Source of the DNA: Vibrio nigripulchritudo ATCC 27043
GTDB lineage: Bacteria > Pseudomonadota > Gammaproteobacteria > Enterobacterales > Vibrionaceae
DNA: 36,939 nt
Assembly (NCBI RefSeq): GCF_000222685.1
Contig: NZ_AFWJ01000264.1
Location: 1 to 36,939, forward strand
Direction of reading: 5' to 3'
Each line of letters opens with the position of its first letter. Positions within the stretch are counted from its first letter, which is position 1. This document shows, one piece after another, positions 17,785 through 26,187 of this stretch. Position numbers and translations under genes: made by a program. The notes beneath the pieces are model-generated. The model was not told the origin of the DNA, did not search any database, and worked only from the letters and a program-made list of their open reading frames with translations.

Positions 17785-18660
17785 TTATAGACAATCGATG
17801 ATGGCTTTACCGTTACGATTACTGAGTAAGGTGAAGTAGTGTTCGATGATTTTTTGGTGCTGCCCGGAGTGCTTAAGCTTAATTAAACCTTGGTTGAGCG
17901 TAGACACCAGATACTCGGCTCTGGGAGAGGCTTTTGATACCAGAAAGTAAAAGCCAACCGGTTCTTCATTTAATTGCTGACAATGTACATTCTCCTGGAG
18001 CATCAAATTTTCAATGGCGACACTTCCCGCGAGAATTGCCGCTGGCACTTCCATGATTTCACATCTGCCTTTGTCGAGCATCATTAACAAGCTACTTAAA
18101 CTGGCGTTACTACTGGAAACGATGTTTTCCTTGGGTACGCCGTGTTTCGCGTAGTAATCGTTAAAAATTCTGCCATCGCTCTCACACACAGTGAAGTGTC
18201 GCATCTCTTTCACTTTAGTAATTTTGTACGCAGATTTAGGATTAAATACCCCTTTGGGGAACTGGTTCTTTGAGTAAAAAATGGCGCGTGATAAGGAATA
18301 TGCAGGACCGACAAAGTAGAAATCTTTCGCTTTATCAGCACTGTAAGTGACATCGGACGTGATTTCATGCTTCTTTTGATTGCCATGTTTTTGAGTGTTG
18401 TGAAGGCACCGTTTGTGTGGCATCAGCTCAAATTCAAAATCTAACCCTGACGCTTGCGATATGGCTTTTAAAATATCTACGTTGATGCCCATGATTCTTG
18501 GAGGAGTTTGGCTTTTGCTTTCAGGATCCTGGTAATAGAAAGGCGCCCAGGATTCACTGCATACGCTGACCTTTTCTTGGTTATCCTCACTGGCAACCGA
18601 ATGGCTAATGTTCGCCATCGCCAACACGTTGAGCAACCAAATAAGAGAACGTATCCGCAT
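17785..18660 (-). CDS. Periplasmic solute-binding protein, family 3 (amino-acid type)
   Basis: 291 residues with a signal peptide (MRIRSLIWLLNVLAMANISHSVAS). The mature part begins VSVCSESWAPFYYQDPESK and continues MGINVDILKAISQASGLDFEFELMP, the standard SBP_bac_3 lobe pattern; DVTYSADKAKDFYFVGPAYSLSRA corresponds to the region that usually contacts the ligand. No permease or ATPase is next to it, so it may be an orphan sensor or scavenging protein rather than part of a full importer. It is on the same strand as the urea unit, 218 bases upstream of urtA. Substrate is unknown. Confidence 0.8.
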   Translation of the reverse strand: MRIRSLIWLLNVLAMANISHSVASEDNQEKVSVCSESWAPFYYQDPESKSQTPPRIMGINVDILKAISQASGLDFEFELMPHKRCLHNTQKHGNQKKHEITSDVTYSADKAKDFYFVGPAYSLSRAIFYSKNQFPKGVFNPKSAYKITKVKEMRHFTVCESDGRIFNDYYAKHGVPKENIVSSSNASLSSLLMMLDKGRCEIMEVPAAILAGSVAIENLMLQENVHCQQLNEEPVGFYFLVSKASPRAEYLVSTLNQGLIKLKHSGQHQKIIEHYFTLLSNRNGKAIIDCL

Positions 18661-18864
18661 CCTTGAACCTCAGTTTCCAGCTTATTAATTTGAGTATAGA
18701 TAAGGCTATAAAACTTGCATCATGGGGTCTTAGGGTGAATCAACGTTCTGAAATCGAAACTGCAATAATGAGAGCACATTCATCTTCGTGGTAGATTAAG
18801 TTGTCTATTATTTGTACAGGTGCAATTTAATACCAATAAGCAATGTGGATCTCTGGAGTGGATG

Positions 18865-19314
18865 ATGGAACAGACACCAAGACATGTAATGATGGAACTG
18901 GGTTACCTGGGGTTACTGCCTTTTTTGGGATGCCTGATACTGATAATTGCGGACATTTCTCTTTTTGGGCATACCCCACTAGGGCTTTTTGTTACGTACA
19001 GTGCCGTTATTTTAAGTTTTCTTTCTGGCGCGCTTTGGGGAAATGCGATCGATCATTTCTCTCATTCATTGAGTCGAAATGGCATGCTTCTGAGTAACTC
19101 CTTTACGTTTATCGCTTGGGCTGTGTTACTGCAATCGCCAGAAAATCATTGGATATCCTTAATCATGCTGGCATTTGGGTATATTGCAGTTTGGTTTACC
19201 GAGGCAACATTGAGAAATTCCGAACATGAAAACAGCGCCAAAGGGTATAACGCGCTCAGAACACGTCTAACCATTGGCGTTGTTGCATTTCATGGTGTGG
19301 CTTTGGTTATCTGA
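18865..19314 (+). CDS. DUF3429-like small membrane protein
   Basis: 149 residues from the ATG at 18865, chosen because TGGAG lies 6 bases upstream; a GTG at 18820 in the same frame would give 164. Four to five hydrophobic helices are visible. MELGYLGLLPFLGCLILI near the start and YSAVILSFLSGALWGNAI match my memory of DUF3429 proteins (LGYLGLIPF, then FLGGIxWG). No biochemical function is known for the family. It is transcribed away from the solute-binding gene and converges on the MATE gene. Confidence 0.7.
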   Translation: MEQTPRHVMMELGYLGLLPFLGCLILIIADISLFGHTPLGLFVTYSAVILSFLSGALWGNAIDHFSHSLSRNGMLLSNSFTFIAWAVLLQSPENHWISLIMLAFGYIAVWFTEATLRNSEHENSAKGYNALRTRLTIGVVAFHGVALVI

Positions 19315-19339
19315 AGCAGTCAGATTTTAATACCGCTCA

Positions 19340-19355
19340 CTCAGGCTTGCCTGAG
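19340..19355. terminator. Possible stem-loop at the end of the MATE gene
   Basis: CTCAGG-CTTG-CCTGAG overlaps the stop codon of the MATE gene, between two convergent genes. There is no T-run, so the assignment is weak. Confidence 0.25.
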
Positions 19356-20714
19356 AGTTAGATTGGCGACCCAGCGTTTTTGACGATAGCGCTGGAAACA
19401 TAGTGAAAAACGTACGATTTCTTCCGTAATTATCGCCAGATAAACCCAGCCAAAACTCCACTCTCCGATGAAAGCCCCATAAGCGGTTAGGGGAATTCCA
19501 ACAACATACATGGCTAAAAAGTCCATGCGAATAAAAAACATGTGCTCTCCACCCGCTCGAAGAATGCCGTTAATAATGATCATATTGAGCATGCGTATCC
19601 AGATACCAAATGCCATCACTCCTATCGCAGGCAGAGCAAGAGGGTAGAGTGCACCAGTATTTAGATTCAGCATATCAATGACTTGCTCTCTCAATAGGTA
19701 CAAGGCACTTCCCAGCCCTAAACCGAGTAAGAATACCCAGCGCAGGATCGTAGTGGAGATCACTTGAGCATGTTCGAACTCGTCCCGCCCAAGAGATTGA
19801 CCAATGAGGACAGAGCAGGCAACCGAGATACCAAAGAAAACGGAATAGCATAAGGATTCAAAAGGACCAACCATGCTAAATACCGCAAGCTCTTGCGTGC
19901 CCATATGACCAAAAATCATTTGGTAAGTCAGTGTGCCGAATGCCCACAATACCGCACCAAATGCACTTGGAATTGCCAGTCTTTTGAACGACATCCACAA
20001 GGTATGATGGTTTTTGATTCCGGTTGTGGTGATAAGCCAGTTTTTCTGCCAGCTAAGTACCGCGACAATCAGAATAACCTGAATCAATCTTGCAAGAGTA
20101 GTTGCCAGCGCTGCACCTGCAACGCCCATGGCAGGAATGGGTCCGGCTCCTTTAATAAAGACAAAATTCAGGCCAATGTTCAAACCTACGGTAATAGCGC
20201 CGATGATCAGTGGCAGTATTGCATTTCCGCTGGCTCTTAAACTCGACTCGGCAGTCAGTACAACATGCGTAAGTAATAAAATTGGAAAGCCATAAATAAG
20301 ATAATCCGCACCCAATTCAATGACACTATTATCTGCTGTTTGCAGGCGCATTATTTGAGCAGCAAAGAGGGTCAAAACAACGGTGACTGGAACAATCAAT
20401 ACCGCTCCAAATTTTAAAGCCTGCACCGAGACAGTTTTAGCGTGGACCTTGTCGTCTTTTCCCCAATACTGTGCCACCAGTACACCGTTGGCTGCGGCTA
20501 ACCCTGCGATAATCATGGTTGCAACAAAATGCCATTTAGTTGCGATACCCACCGCAGCCGTCGCTTCTTGCCCAAAATCACTGACCATTAAAACGTCAGC
20601 CAGCGCAAGAATCGCCACCAAAGCACTTTGAATGGCTACCGGAAACGCAAGCTTTGCTACCTGTGGTAAAAGGGCATTAGGTCTGATGGTGGGTGTTAAA
20701 GAATGCGCTTTCAT
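19341..20714 (-). CDS. MATE-family efflux transporter
   Basis: 457 residues with about twelve hydrophobic segments in two homologous halves, standard for MATE exporters (PQVAKLAFPVAIQSALVAILALADVLMVS; second half FGAVLWAFGTLTYQMIFGHMG). MATE proteins expel cationic drugs or metabolites using Na+ or H+. It is divergent from the siderophore AraC regulator, with only 74 bases between the starts, and the window shows no other siderophore exporter. It is therefore a candidate for secreting the siderophore, although general drug efflux is equally possible and no Fur box is seen at its promoter. Confidence 0.88.
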   Translation of the reverse strand: MKAHSLTPTIRPNALLPQVAKLAFPVAIQSALVAILALADVLMVSDFGQEATAAVGIATKWHFVATMIIAGLAAANGVLVAQYWGKDDKVHAKTVSVQALKFGAVLIVPVTVVLTLFAAQIMRLQTADNSVIELGADYLIYGFPILLLTHVVLTAESSLRASGNAILPLIIGAITVGLNIGLNFVFIKGAGPIPAMGVAGAALATTLARLIQVILIVAVLSWQKNWLITTTGIKNHHTLWMSFKRLAIPSAFGAVLWAFGTLTYQMIFGHMGTQELAVFSMVGPFESLCYSVFFGISVACSVLIGQSLGRDEFEHAQVISTTILRWVFLLGLGLGSALYLLREQVIDMLNLNTGALYPLALPAIGVMAFGIWIRMLNMIIINGILRAGGEHMFFIRMDFLAMYVVGIPLTAYGAFIGEWSFGWVYLAIITEEIVRFSLCFQRYRQKRWVANLTLRQA

Positions 20715-20788
20715 AATGTATCCTTAAACCAGAAAATCGTTTAGCTATTGCTGGGTGGCTAATATATCTAAGGTATGGAGCAAACAAA

Positions 20789-21688
20789 ATGTTCGGAAAA
20801 TCAGAAAAGCTGTGTAAATCCGTCATTGATTCATTTTCTGTTCAGAATGAATGGCGTGATGAAATATTCCTGGGTGATGCATGTAAGGAGCGTTTTCTTT
20901 CCCAGTCTGATTTTCCTGAGTTTGTTAAAAGTCACCTGTATATGGCGGGTCAGTCTGAGATAAGTGGTGACTATCATGTGGAACGGATTGGGCCCGATTT
21001 CCATACGTTACTGTTCACTAATGAAGGCGGCGGAGTTCTAATTACCGAGAGTCAGGTGGTTACCATCGATCCGCATACCGTTACGTTCCTTCCGCCTAAT
21101 CAGCCTTTTCGTTTTGAAATTGCCGACAAGAAAATAGGCTGGCGTATGTCCTGGTTACTGCTTCAGAACACTTCAAAGTGGAATGTCTTGTCTAAGGGAG
21201 GCAGAAGGGTGGAGCCATCCAGCTACTGTGAGCAGGTATGGTCAATTTTAAGTTTGCTGTATAACGAAAACGAGGGAAGGGGAACATACCGAAAGCTTTA
21301 CGTCAGCGAGCTTTCGAGAATGCTGCTTGGCGATCGCAGTGAAGAGTCCCCGTCGGACAGCCATGTTCGGGTTCAAAGCGTATTTAACGAAGTAGAATCC
21401 CAGCTTCACTATTCTTGGACGGTTAAATCCATTGCAGAACGTTGCTTTTTAAGTGTTGAGCAGTTGAATCGAATTACAAAACAGCTTTTTGGATGCAGTA
21501 CTCAACAAAGGCTGATTTCATTAAGAATGGAACGCGCAGCCGATCTTCTTTTGTATGAATCCTGGTCGGTAACCATGATTGCTCAGCGTTTGGGGTACCC
21601 AGACCCTTTCAATTTTACTCATCGATTTACCCGATACCACGGTTGCTCACCGAGAGAATTTCGGAAAAACAAAGGAATACGTCTTTAG
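20789..21688 (+). CDS. AraC-family regulator of the siderophore locus
   Basis: 299 residues with an N-terminal cupin-like sensor (ITESQVVTIDPHTVTFLPPNQPFRFEI) and a C-terminal double helix-turn-helix (about 205-295): VKSIAERCFLSVEQLNRITKQLF and SVTMIAQRLGYPDPFNFTHRFTRYHGCSPREFR. The second is the conserved AraC signature. By position it is a PchR/YbtA-like regulator that would activate uptake and biosynthesis genes with the siderophore as signal, but the ligand is inferred. ATG at 20789 has GGAG upstream. The stop codon abuts the Fur box of the vibH-like gene. Confidence 0.88.
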   Translation: MFGKSEKLCKSVIDSFSVQNEWRDEIFLGDACKERFLSQSDFPEFVKSHLYMAGQSEISGDYHVERIGPDFHTLLFTNEGGGVLITESQVVTIDPHTVTFLPPNQPFRFEIADKKIGWRMSWLLLQNTSKWNVLSKGGRRVEPSSYCEQVWSILSLLYNENEGRGTYRKLYVSELSRMLLGDRSEESPSDSHVRVQSVFNEVESQLHYSWTVKSIAERCFLSVEQLNRITKQLFGCSTQQRLISLRMERAADLLLYESWSVTMIAQRLGYPDPFNFTHRFTRYHGCSPREFRKNKGIRL

Positions 21689-21705
21689 TGATAATGATTA
21701 TCATT
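21687..21705. promoter_or_regulatory. Fur box upstream of the VibH-like gene
   Basis: Contains the perfect 7-1-7 inverted repeat TGATAAT-G-ATTATCA (21689-21703), starting at the AraC stop codon and 90 bases upstream of the condensation gene. Confidence 0.85.
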
Positions 21706-21795
21706 GTTTTTTGATGGCACGTTGATATTATTCGTAGCCAAGTCAGTGCCAGGTAGTGGCGGCTAGAAATGAATAATTTAATCAGGTAGGAAACC

Positions 21796-23061
21796 ATGAT
21801 ACGCCAAGAATGGCACCCGTTAACCAATGCGCAGCAATCGTATTGGGATGAATACTTACAACACCCCGATAAGCCTTTTTCAAATGTCGCCCATTGTTTG
21901 GAAATCAGCGGTAACATAGATATTGAAAAGCTGCATCAAGCCGTGCAGATGGCATTCAGTGAAGCTGAAGTCCTTAAATTGAAGTTCAAAAACGAAGAGG
22001 GTAGCTCTTATCCTCTTCAGTCTCTCGAAAGTAACGATTCAAAATATGTAGAACTTACCGATTTACGTTCCTTTGATGATGCCGAGAAGCGGGCAACTAA
22101 GGCAATGGAAACCGATGCGCTTTGCCCTCTGAATTTAGAAAGCGATGCCATTTCTAAGCTGCAATTGTATGTTTTAGCCGATGATAGGGTGTGGTGGTAC
22201 ATTCGGACACATCATATTGCTGTCGATGGTTATGGCATGAACTTGATCGAGCAAAGGTGCGCACTGCTCTACAGTAGTCTGGTTAACGGGCAAAAACCTC
22301 ACTCGGGGTTTAAAAGCTTGGATACTTACCTTAGAGAAGACAGCGACTACCGATTTGGTGAAAGATTTGAAGTCGACAGGCAGTTCTGGGAAAGCTATCT
22401 ATCTGAAGCGAAATTGACTCGCAATAATTCAGAAGAGATTTCGTTAGAAACCCACAGTGATGATAAACAAATCCCTCAAGCCATTACCGCAACATTACTG
22501 TCTCTTTCTAAAAAACTTATGATTGGTTGGACTGATATTCTTGTCTTACTCATTTCTGCTTACCTATATGAGGATAAAAAGGGACAGTCTCAAAATGATG
22601 ACCCTCTTCCGGTTTGGCTTCCATTTATGAACCGAATGGGAAACTCTTGCGCAAATACACCTTCATTAATGGTCAATATTATTCCTTTCTTAGTGTCGAA
22701 AAAAGCTAATGAAGGAGTAGAAGAATATTTAAAGCGAGCTGCTAAAGAAATTAGACAGCTGTATATACATGGTCGATTTCGATTAGAGAATAAAGTGCAA
22801 TGTAAAGAGCAAAGTTATTTTCTTTCACCTTTTATTAACATATTGCCATTTGATTCACCTGAATTCATTGGTTGCCAAACGAAGCATAGAATAGTTGCGA
22901 GTGGGCTGGCTGATGGCTTCAATATCACCGTTCGCAGTGCCAGAGATGCAACGAATATGAGTTTAAAAGTGGAAGGAGAGAATCGACTCTATTCCCAGGG
23001 AGAAATAACACGGCATTCTGATAATTTATTGAAATATATAAGTAAAGTATTAGAAATTTAG
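21796..23061 (+). CDS. VibH-like stand-alone condensation protein (amide synthase)
   Basis: 421 residues, a single NRPS condensation domain. The catalytic motif HHIAVDG is intact (H139, H140, D144). The opening WHPLTNAQQSYWDEYLQHPDKPFSNVAHCLEI matches the first conserved C-domain block. In vibriobactin and vulnibactin assembly such a protein joins an aryl group, carried on VibB-like ArCP, to one end of norspermidine. The second aryl-carrying partner here is the isochorismatase-ArCP at 28529. No carrier or adenylation domain is attached. GTAGGA precedes the ATG. A Fur box lies upstream, and the TonB receptor follows. Confidence 0.88.
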   Translation: MIRQEWHPLTNAQQSYWDEYLQHPDKPFSNVAHCLEISGNIDIEKLHQAVQMAFSEAEVLKLKFKNEEGSSYPLQSLESNDSKYVELTDLRSFDDAEKRATKAMETDALCPLNLESDAISKLQLYVLADDRVWWYIRTHHIAVDGYGMNLIEQRCALLYSSLVNGQKPHSGFKSLDTYLREDSDYRFGERFEVDRQFWESYLSEAKLTRNNSEEISLETHSDDKQIPQAITATLLSLSKKLMIGWTDILVLLISAYLYEDKKGQSQNDDPLPVWLPFMNRMGNSCANTPSLMVNIIPFLVSKKANEGVEEYLKRAAKEIRQLYIHGRFRLENKVQCKEQSYFLSPFINILPFDSPEFIGCQTKHRIVASGLADGFNITVRSARDATNMSLKVEGENRLYSQGEITRHSDNLLKYISKVLEI

Positions 23062-23072
23062 CTCTAATCTTG

Positions 23073-23108
23073 CTCTCTGCTATTGTTTTATTTGTCAATA
23101 GCGGGGAG
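23073..23108 (+). terminator. Stem-loop after the VibH-like gene
   Basis: GCTATTG (23079-23085) pairs with CAATAGC (23096-23102), and the stem extends with G-U pairs to about 13 bp. The following TTCCACTCTATTTG is only mildly T-rich, so it may be a weak terminator. Confidence 0.4.
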
Positions 23109-23182
23109 TTCCACTCTATTTGTCCGTCATTTCCTACGCGCGCCTCAATCCAAAAACATGATCTCCTGAACAAATTCATTGT

Positions 23183-23201
23183 TGATAATAATAATTATTA
23201 C
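23183..23201. promoter_or_regulatory. Fur box of the TonB receptor promoter
   Basis: TGATAATAATAATTATTAC with a central TAATAATTATTA palindrome, overlapping a plausible -35/-10 pair. It is over 330 bases upstream of the receptor ATG. Confidence 0.75.
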
Positions 23202-23537
23202 TAAATATAAATGAGAACGCTTTACATTTATATTTGTGATCGCTAGAGTACAATCCAGAATTCGTCAAGACACAGATAGAAAAAACTTAGCATTTATCCA
23301 AAGTTTCTTCTTTGGTGCCCTTTTTCCTCTATCAAATTGTCGGATTCTAGTCGGAATTTTTGCGCTCAAATACCCAATGCAGTGGTTAATGAGAGACATA
23401 GGAAGTCAAGATAAATACTCATTTCATGAGTCCATCGCCTTTTCAAAACACTTGAATTCGCTTCCTTTTACTCCTCCTCATTAAGCTCGGGTATTTGTGT
23501 GCACCCATTGTTAATGCTCAGTTAAGGAGAATTTTAA

Positions 23538-25637
23538 ATGACAGCATTACGCCCAGCGCGAATGAATGTGCCAGGAAACAAAACATTCAAAATGCGCACA
23601 TTATCCGCGGTTATCATGGGGCTCTGCGTCGGTGGTCAGGCTTTTGCAGAAACAAACAATAATAATGATGCAGCCGCTCAGGACGGAACCATTTCTGTAG
23701 TAACAGTCATTGGTGAGAAGACAGAACGTTCAATCTACGATACTGGCTCAAGTGTTGAGGTATATGACGAAGATCGCATCAATACCACGCCAGGTGCATC
23801 AGAGGTTGATGACCTACTTCAGCTAACACCAAACATAGTAGACTCTGGTCATGGTAACAGTATTCCTACTGTTCGAGGTATAGATGGCTCTGGACCGACT
23901 GTTGGTGGTGCTGCAAGCTTTGCTGGCACATCTCCTCGCTTAAATCTCTCTATTGACGGACGTTCACTGACTTACTCTGAAATTGCATTTGGTCCTCGTT
24001 CTTTATGGGACATGCAGCAAGTTGAAATTTATCTTGGTCCACAGAGTTATGTTCAGGGTAAAAGTGCTTCGGCTGGTGCTATTGTAATGAAGTCTAAAGA
24101 TCCGACTTACCATTTTGAAAGCGCTGTAAAAGGTGCGATAGCGGAACAAAATTACACACAGACAGCGGCGATGATCTCAGCGCCAATAATAGAGGACGAA
24201 TTGGCATTTCGTTTAAGTGTTGACCAACAAAAGCGAAAAAGTCATGTTGATTTGGCGACTTATGATCCTGCTGGGGACGCAAATCGAATTGAGATGACCT
24301 CTGTTCGAGGCAAATTCTTGTATGAACCTTCAGCGCTACCTGGTTTTAAAACGACTCTGGCTATCGCTCATATGAGTTCGCGATCACCACAGTCTGAAAA
24401 TGAAAACGGTTCCACCTATACAAAGTACCGTCCAACGTATACAACTGATTCTACAAGTACGTCTTGGGACATAGTATGGGAACTTACAGACACTATCACC
24501 TTTGAAAACAATCTTGTCTATTCAAAATTTGGTTACGATAGATTTACTCAACCTAGCGTCAAAGCAGACTTTACAACAGATGGTACAGACTTCCATATAG
24601 AACCGATGATTAAATATAGTTCATTGGACGACAAGTTAAACGGTTTGGTTGGACTAAGGTATTACAGATCTTCACTTGATGATATTTTCACCACATATAG
24701 CCCTAGAGCAAAGAAAGACTTTGTATATCCAATGGAGGGTGGTACAGATACGCAGTCTGCTTTTGCAGAAGTGACTTACTCTGTTCAACCTGATATTGAC
24801 TTGATACTTGCGGGTCGATTTGAAAAAGAGCGAGTCAAGAGAAAAGTTGAGTTTATCAAGTTAGATTATGATGAATCATTATCCGTTTTCTTACCAAAAG
24901 CCGAAATTGCTTACAAACCTTATGCGAATCAAACTATTGGTTTCAGAGTAGGGAAAGGTTACAACTCTGGTGGTGCAGGCTTAGCGTTACATGAAGATAC
25001 CTCAGCTAAAAAACCAAAAATTGGTTACACTTTCGACGAAGAATACATTTGGAACTACGAGTTTTACACCAGACATAGTCTAAACGAAAATAAACTTGTA
25101 CTAACATCTAATGTTTTCTACAACGATTTTAAAGATATGCAAATCCAGCAAACACGTGCAGATGGTTATGTTTTCGTTGAGAATATCGATAGCGCTAAAA
25201 CGTATGGTGCAGAAATCGGCACGCGTTGGTTAGCAACGATGGATTTGGAAGTGTTTGCAAACATGGGTCTCTTAAAAGCAGAGTTTACCGAAACTGCTGA
25301 GCAAGGTGGTGCCAAGAGAAAACTTCCAAGATCTCCAGCTCTATCTGGTAGCCTAGGTGCGTTATACACATTTGCCAATGATTTTGAATTAAGTGGTAAC
25401 GCGACATACACAGGGGCATATTATTCTGAGCGTAAAAACGATGAAGCCCAAAAAGTATCACCATACTGGGTAGCAAATGCTCAACTATCCTACTTGTTTG
25501 ATAATGGTAGAGCTTCGTTATTCGTATCTAACCTGTTTGATTCTCGAGAGAGCACATTCTACTCTTTCAACTCACTGGATGATCCAATCAAGCAGCAACC
25601 TCGCCAAATTGGTGCATCTGTTGAACTGAATTTCTAA
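23538..25637 (+). CDS. TonB-dependent ferric-siderophore receptor
   Basis: 699 residues. An extended signal peptide (cleavage after GGQAFA, about residue 37) is followed by a candidate TonB box (ISVVTVIGE) and a plug domain: INTTPGASEVDDLLQLTPNIV, IPTVRGIDG, LNLSIDGRSLTY, VEIYLGPQSYVQGKSASAGAIVMKS. The remaining ~480 residues are a 22-strand barrel ending QIGASVELNF, with the terminal Phe needed for outer-membrane insertion. By location it imports the ferric form of the siderophore made by this cluster, as ViuA and VuuA do. AAGGAG precedes the ATG. A strong terminator follows. Identity of the ligand is inferred from context. Confidence 0.93.
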   Translation: MTALRPARMNVPGNKTFKMRTLSAVIMGLCVGGQAFAETNNNNDAAAQDGTISVVTVIGEKTERSIYDTGSSVEVYDEDRINTTPGASEVDDLLQLTPNIVDSGHGNSIPTVRGIDGSGPTVGGAASFAGTSPRLNLSIDGRSLTYSEIAFGPRSLWDMQQVEIYLGPQSYVQGKSASAGAIVMKSKDPTYHFESAVKGAIAEQNYTQTAAMISAPIIEDELAFRLSVDQQKRKSHVDLATYDPAGDANRIEMTSVRGKFLYEPSALPGFKTTLAIAHMSSRSPQSENENGSTYTKYRPTYTTDSTSTSWDIVWELTDTITFENNLVYSKFGYDRFTQPSVKADFTTDGTDFHIEPMIKYSSLDDKLNGLVGLRYYRSSLDDIFTTYSPRAKKDFVYPMEGGTDTQSAFAEVTYSVQPDIDLILAGRFEKERVKRKVEFIKLDYDESLSVFLPKAEIAYKPYANQTIGFRVGKGYNSGGAGLALHEDTSAKKPKIGYTFDEEYIWNYEFYTRHSLNENKLVLTSNVFYNDFKDMQIQQTRADGYVFVENIDSAKTYGAEIGTRWLATMDLEVFANMGLLKAEFTETAEQGGAKRKLPRSPALSGSLGALYTFANDFELSGNATYTGAYYSERKNDEAQKVSPYWVANAQLSYLFDNGRASLFVSNLFDSRESTFYSFNSLDDPIKQQPRQIGASVELNF

Positions 25638-25661
25638 GGGTTTTATACCTTGTTAGAAAAC

Positions 25662-25697
25662 AAAACGCCTTGCTTATATCTAAGCAAGGCGTTTTTT
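25662..25697. terminator. Strong terminator after the TonB receptor
   Basis: AAAACGCCTTGCTTA, short loop, TAAGCAAGGCG, then TTTTTTCTTT. It also has A-runs on the left side, so it may serve the convergent carrier-protein gene as well. Confidence 0.85.
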
Positions 25698-25744
25698 CTT
25701 TGTCGTTTGATTTAAGAAGCTCAGAGCAACAAGTCTAATTATTC

Positions 25745-26035
25745 TTAAGCGTTAATGAGCTTATCCCAAGATTCAATAGTAGGAGACTCGATAAGTTTAT
25801 CAAACTTAATGTCTATCCCTTTGCTTCTAAGCTGACCAGTAAACCTCATTAAGCTAATTGAATCTAATCCTAATTCAATGAGGTTGGTTTCTGGAGAGAT
25901 AGACTCTGCCGGCACGCCAAGAAGCTGACTGACATCTGCTAGAAGATCGAGATTTTTTACTTGTGTAGACAAAACAATATCCTTTTTTTTCGGAAGGTTA
26001 CGATTAACTTCCAGTATTTCGTTTATTCTCGACAT
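25745..26035 (-). CDS. Free-standing aryl carrier protein
   Basis: 96 residues from the ATG at 26035 (an in-frame GTG at 26047 gives 100). A single phosphopantetheine carrier domain: LADVSQLLGVPAESISPETNLIELGLDSISLMRF, with the modified serine in GLDS (S59 from the ATG). The spacing and the SISLMR sequence resemble the ArCP of EntB/VibB-type proteins, not fatty-acid ACP. It is separated from the salicylate-type ligase gene by a shared, Fur-controlled divergent promoter, so its likely load is salicylate. Interaction with the downstream NRPS is inferred. No isochorismatase domain is attached, unlike EntB/VibB. Confidence 0.85.
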   Translation of the reverse strand: MSRINEILEVNRNLPKKKDIVLSTQVKNLDLLADVSQLLGVPAESISPETNLIELGLDSISLMRFTGQLRSKGIDIKFDKLIESPTIESWDKLINA

Positions 26036-26066
26036 GAACAATATCACTACTTGATTGTGGTATTCA

Positions 26067-26085
26067 AATGATTATTATTACCATT
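26067..26085. promoter_or_regulatory. Fur box in the carrier-protein/ligase divergent promoter
   Basis: AATGATTATTATTACCATT, centred between the divergent starts at 26035 and 26188, so it can control both. Confidence 0.8.
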
Positions 26086-26187
26086 TAAATTAATAATGAA
26101 CGTCGGTTGGATGAGTGTCTGAACGAATCATAAGCTTTTCTAGAATGGCATTTATTTCAACGTTGAATGAGTACAACAAGGAATAGT

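Larger units (their letters stand above)
23062..23537 (+). other. Long intergenic/leader region before the TonB receptor (476 bp)
   Basis: Holds a hairpin just after the vibH-like gene, a Fur box with an overlapping promoter-like TTGATA (23182-23187) and an AT-rich -10 near 23206, and then about 320 bases before the receptor start. A small hairpin CCAAAG-TTTCTT-CTTTGG lies at 23298-23315. An 82-codon GTG frame (23236-23484) is present but has no recognisable domain. I cannot assign a known riboswitch. Confidence 0.5.

Noticed and set aside
20715-20788. Fur box between the MATE and AraC genes
   Set aside because: No inverted TGATAAT-like repeat is present, only general AT-rich sequence.
23236-23484. 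82-codon GTG frame in the receptor leader
   Set aside because: No ribosome site, no recognisable domain and unlike the usage of nearby genes; kept only as part of the leader description.
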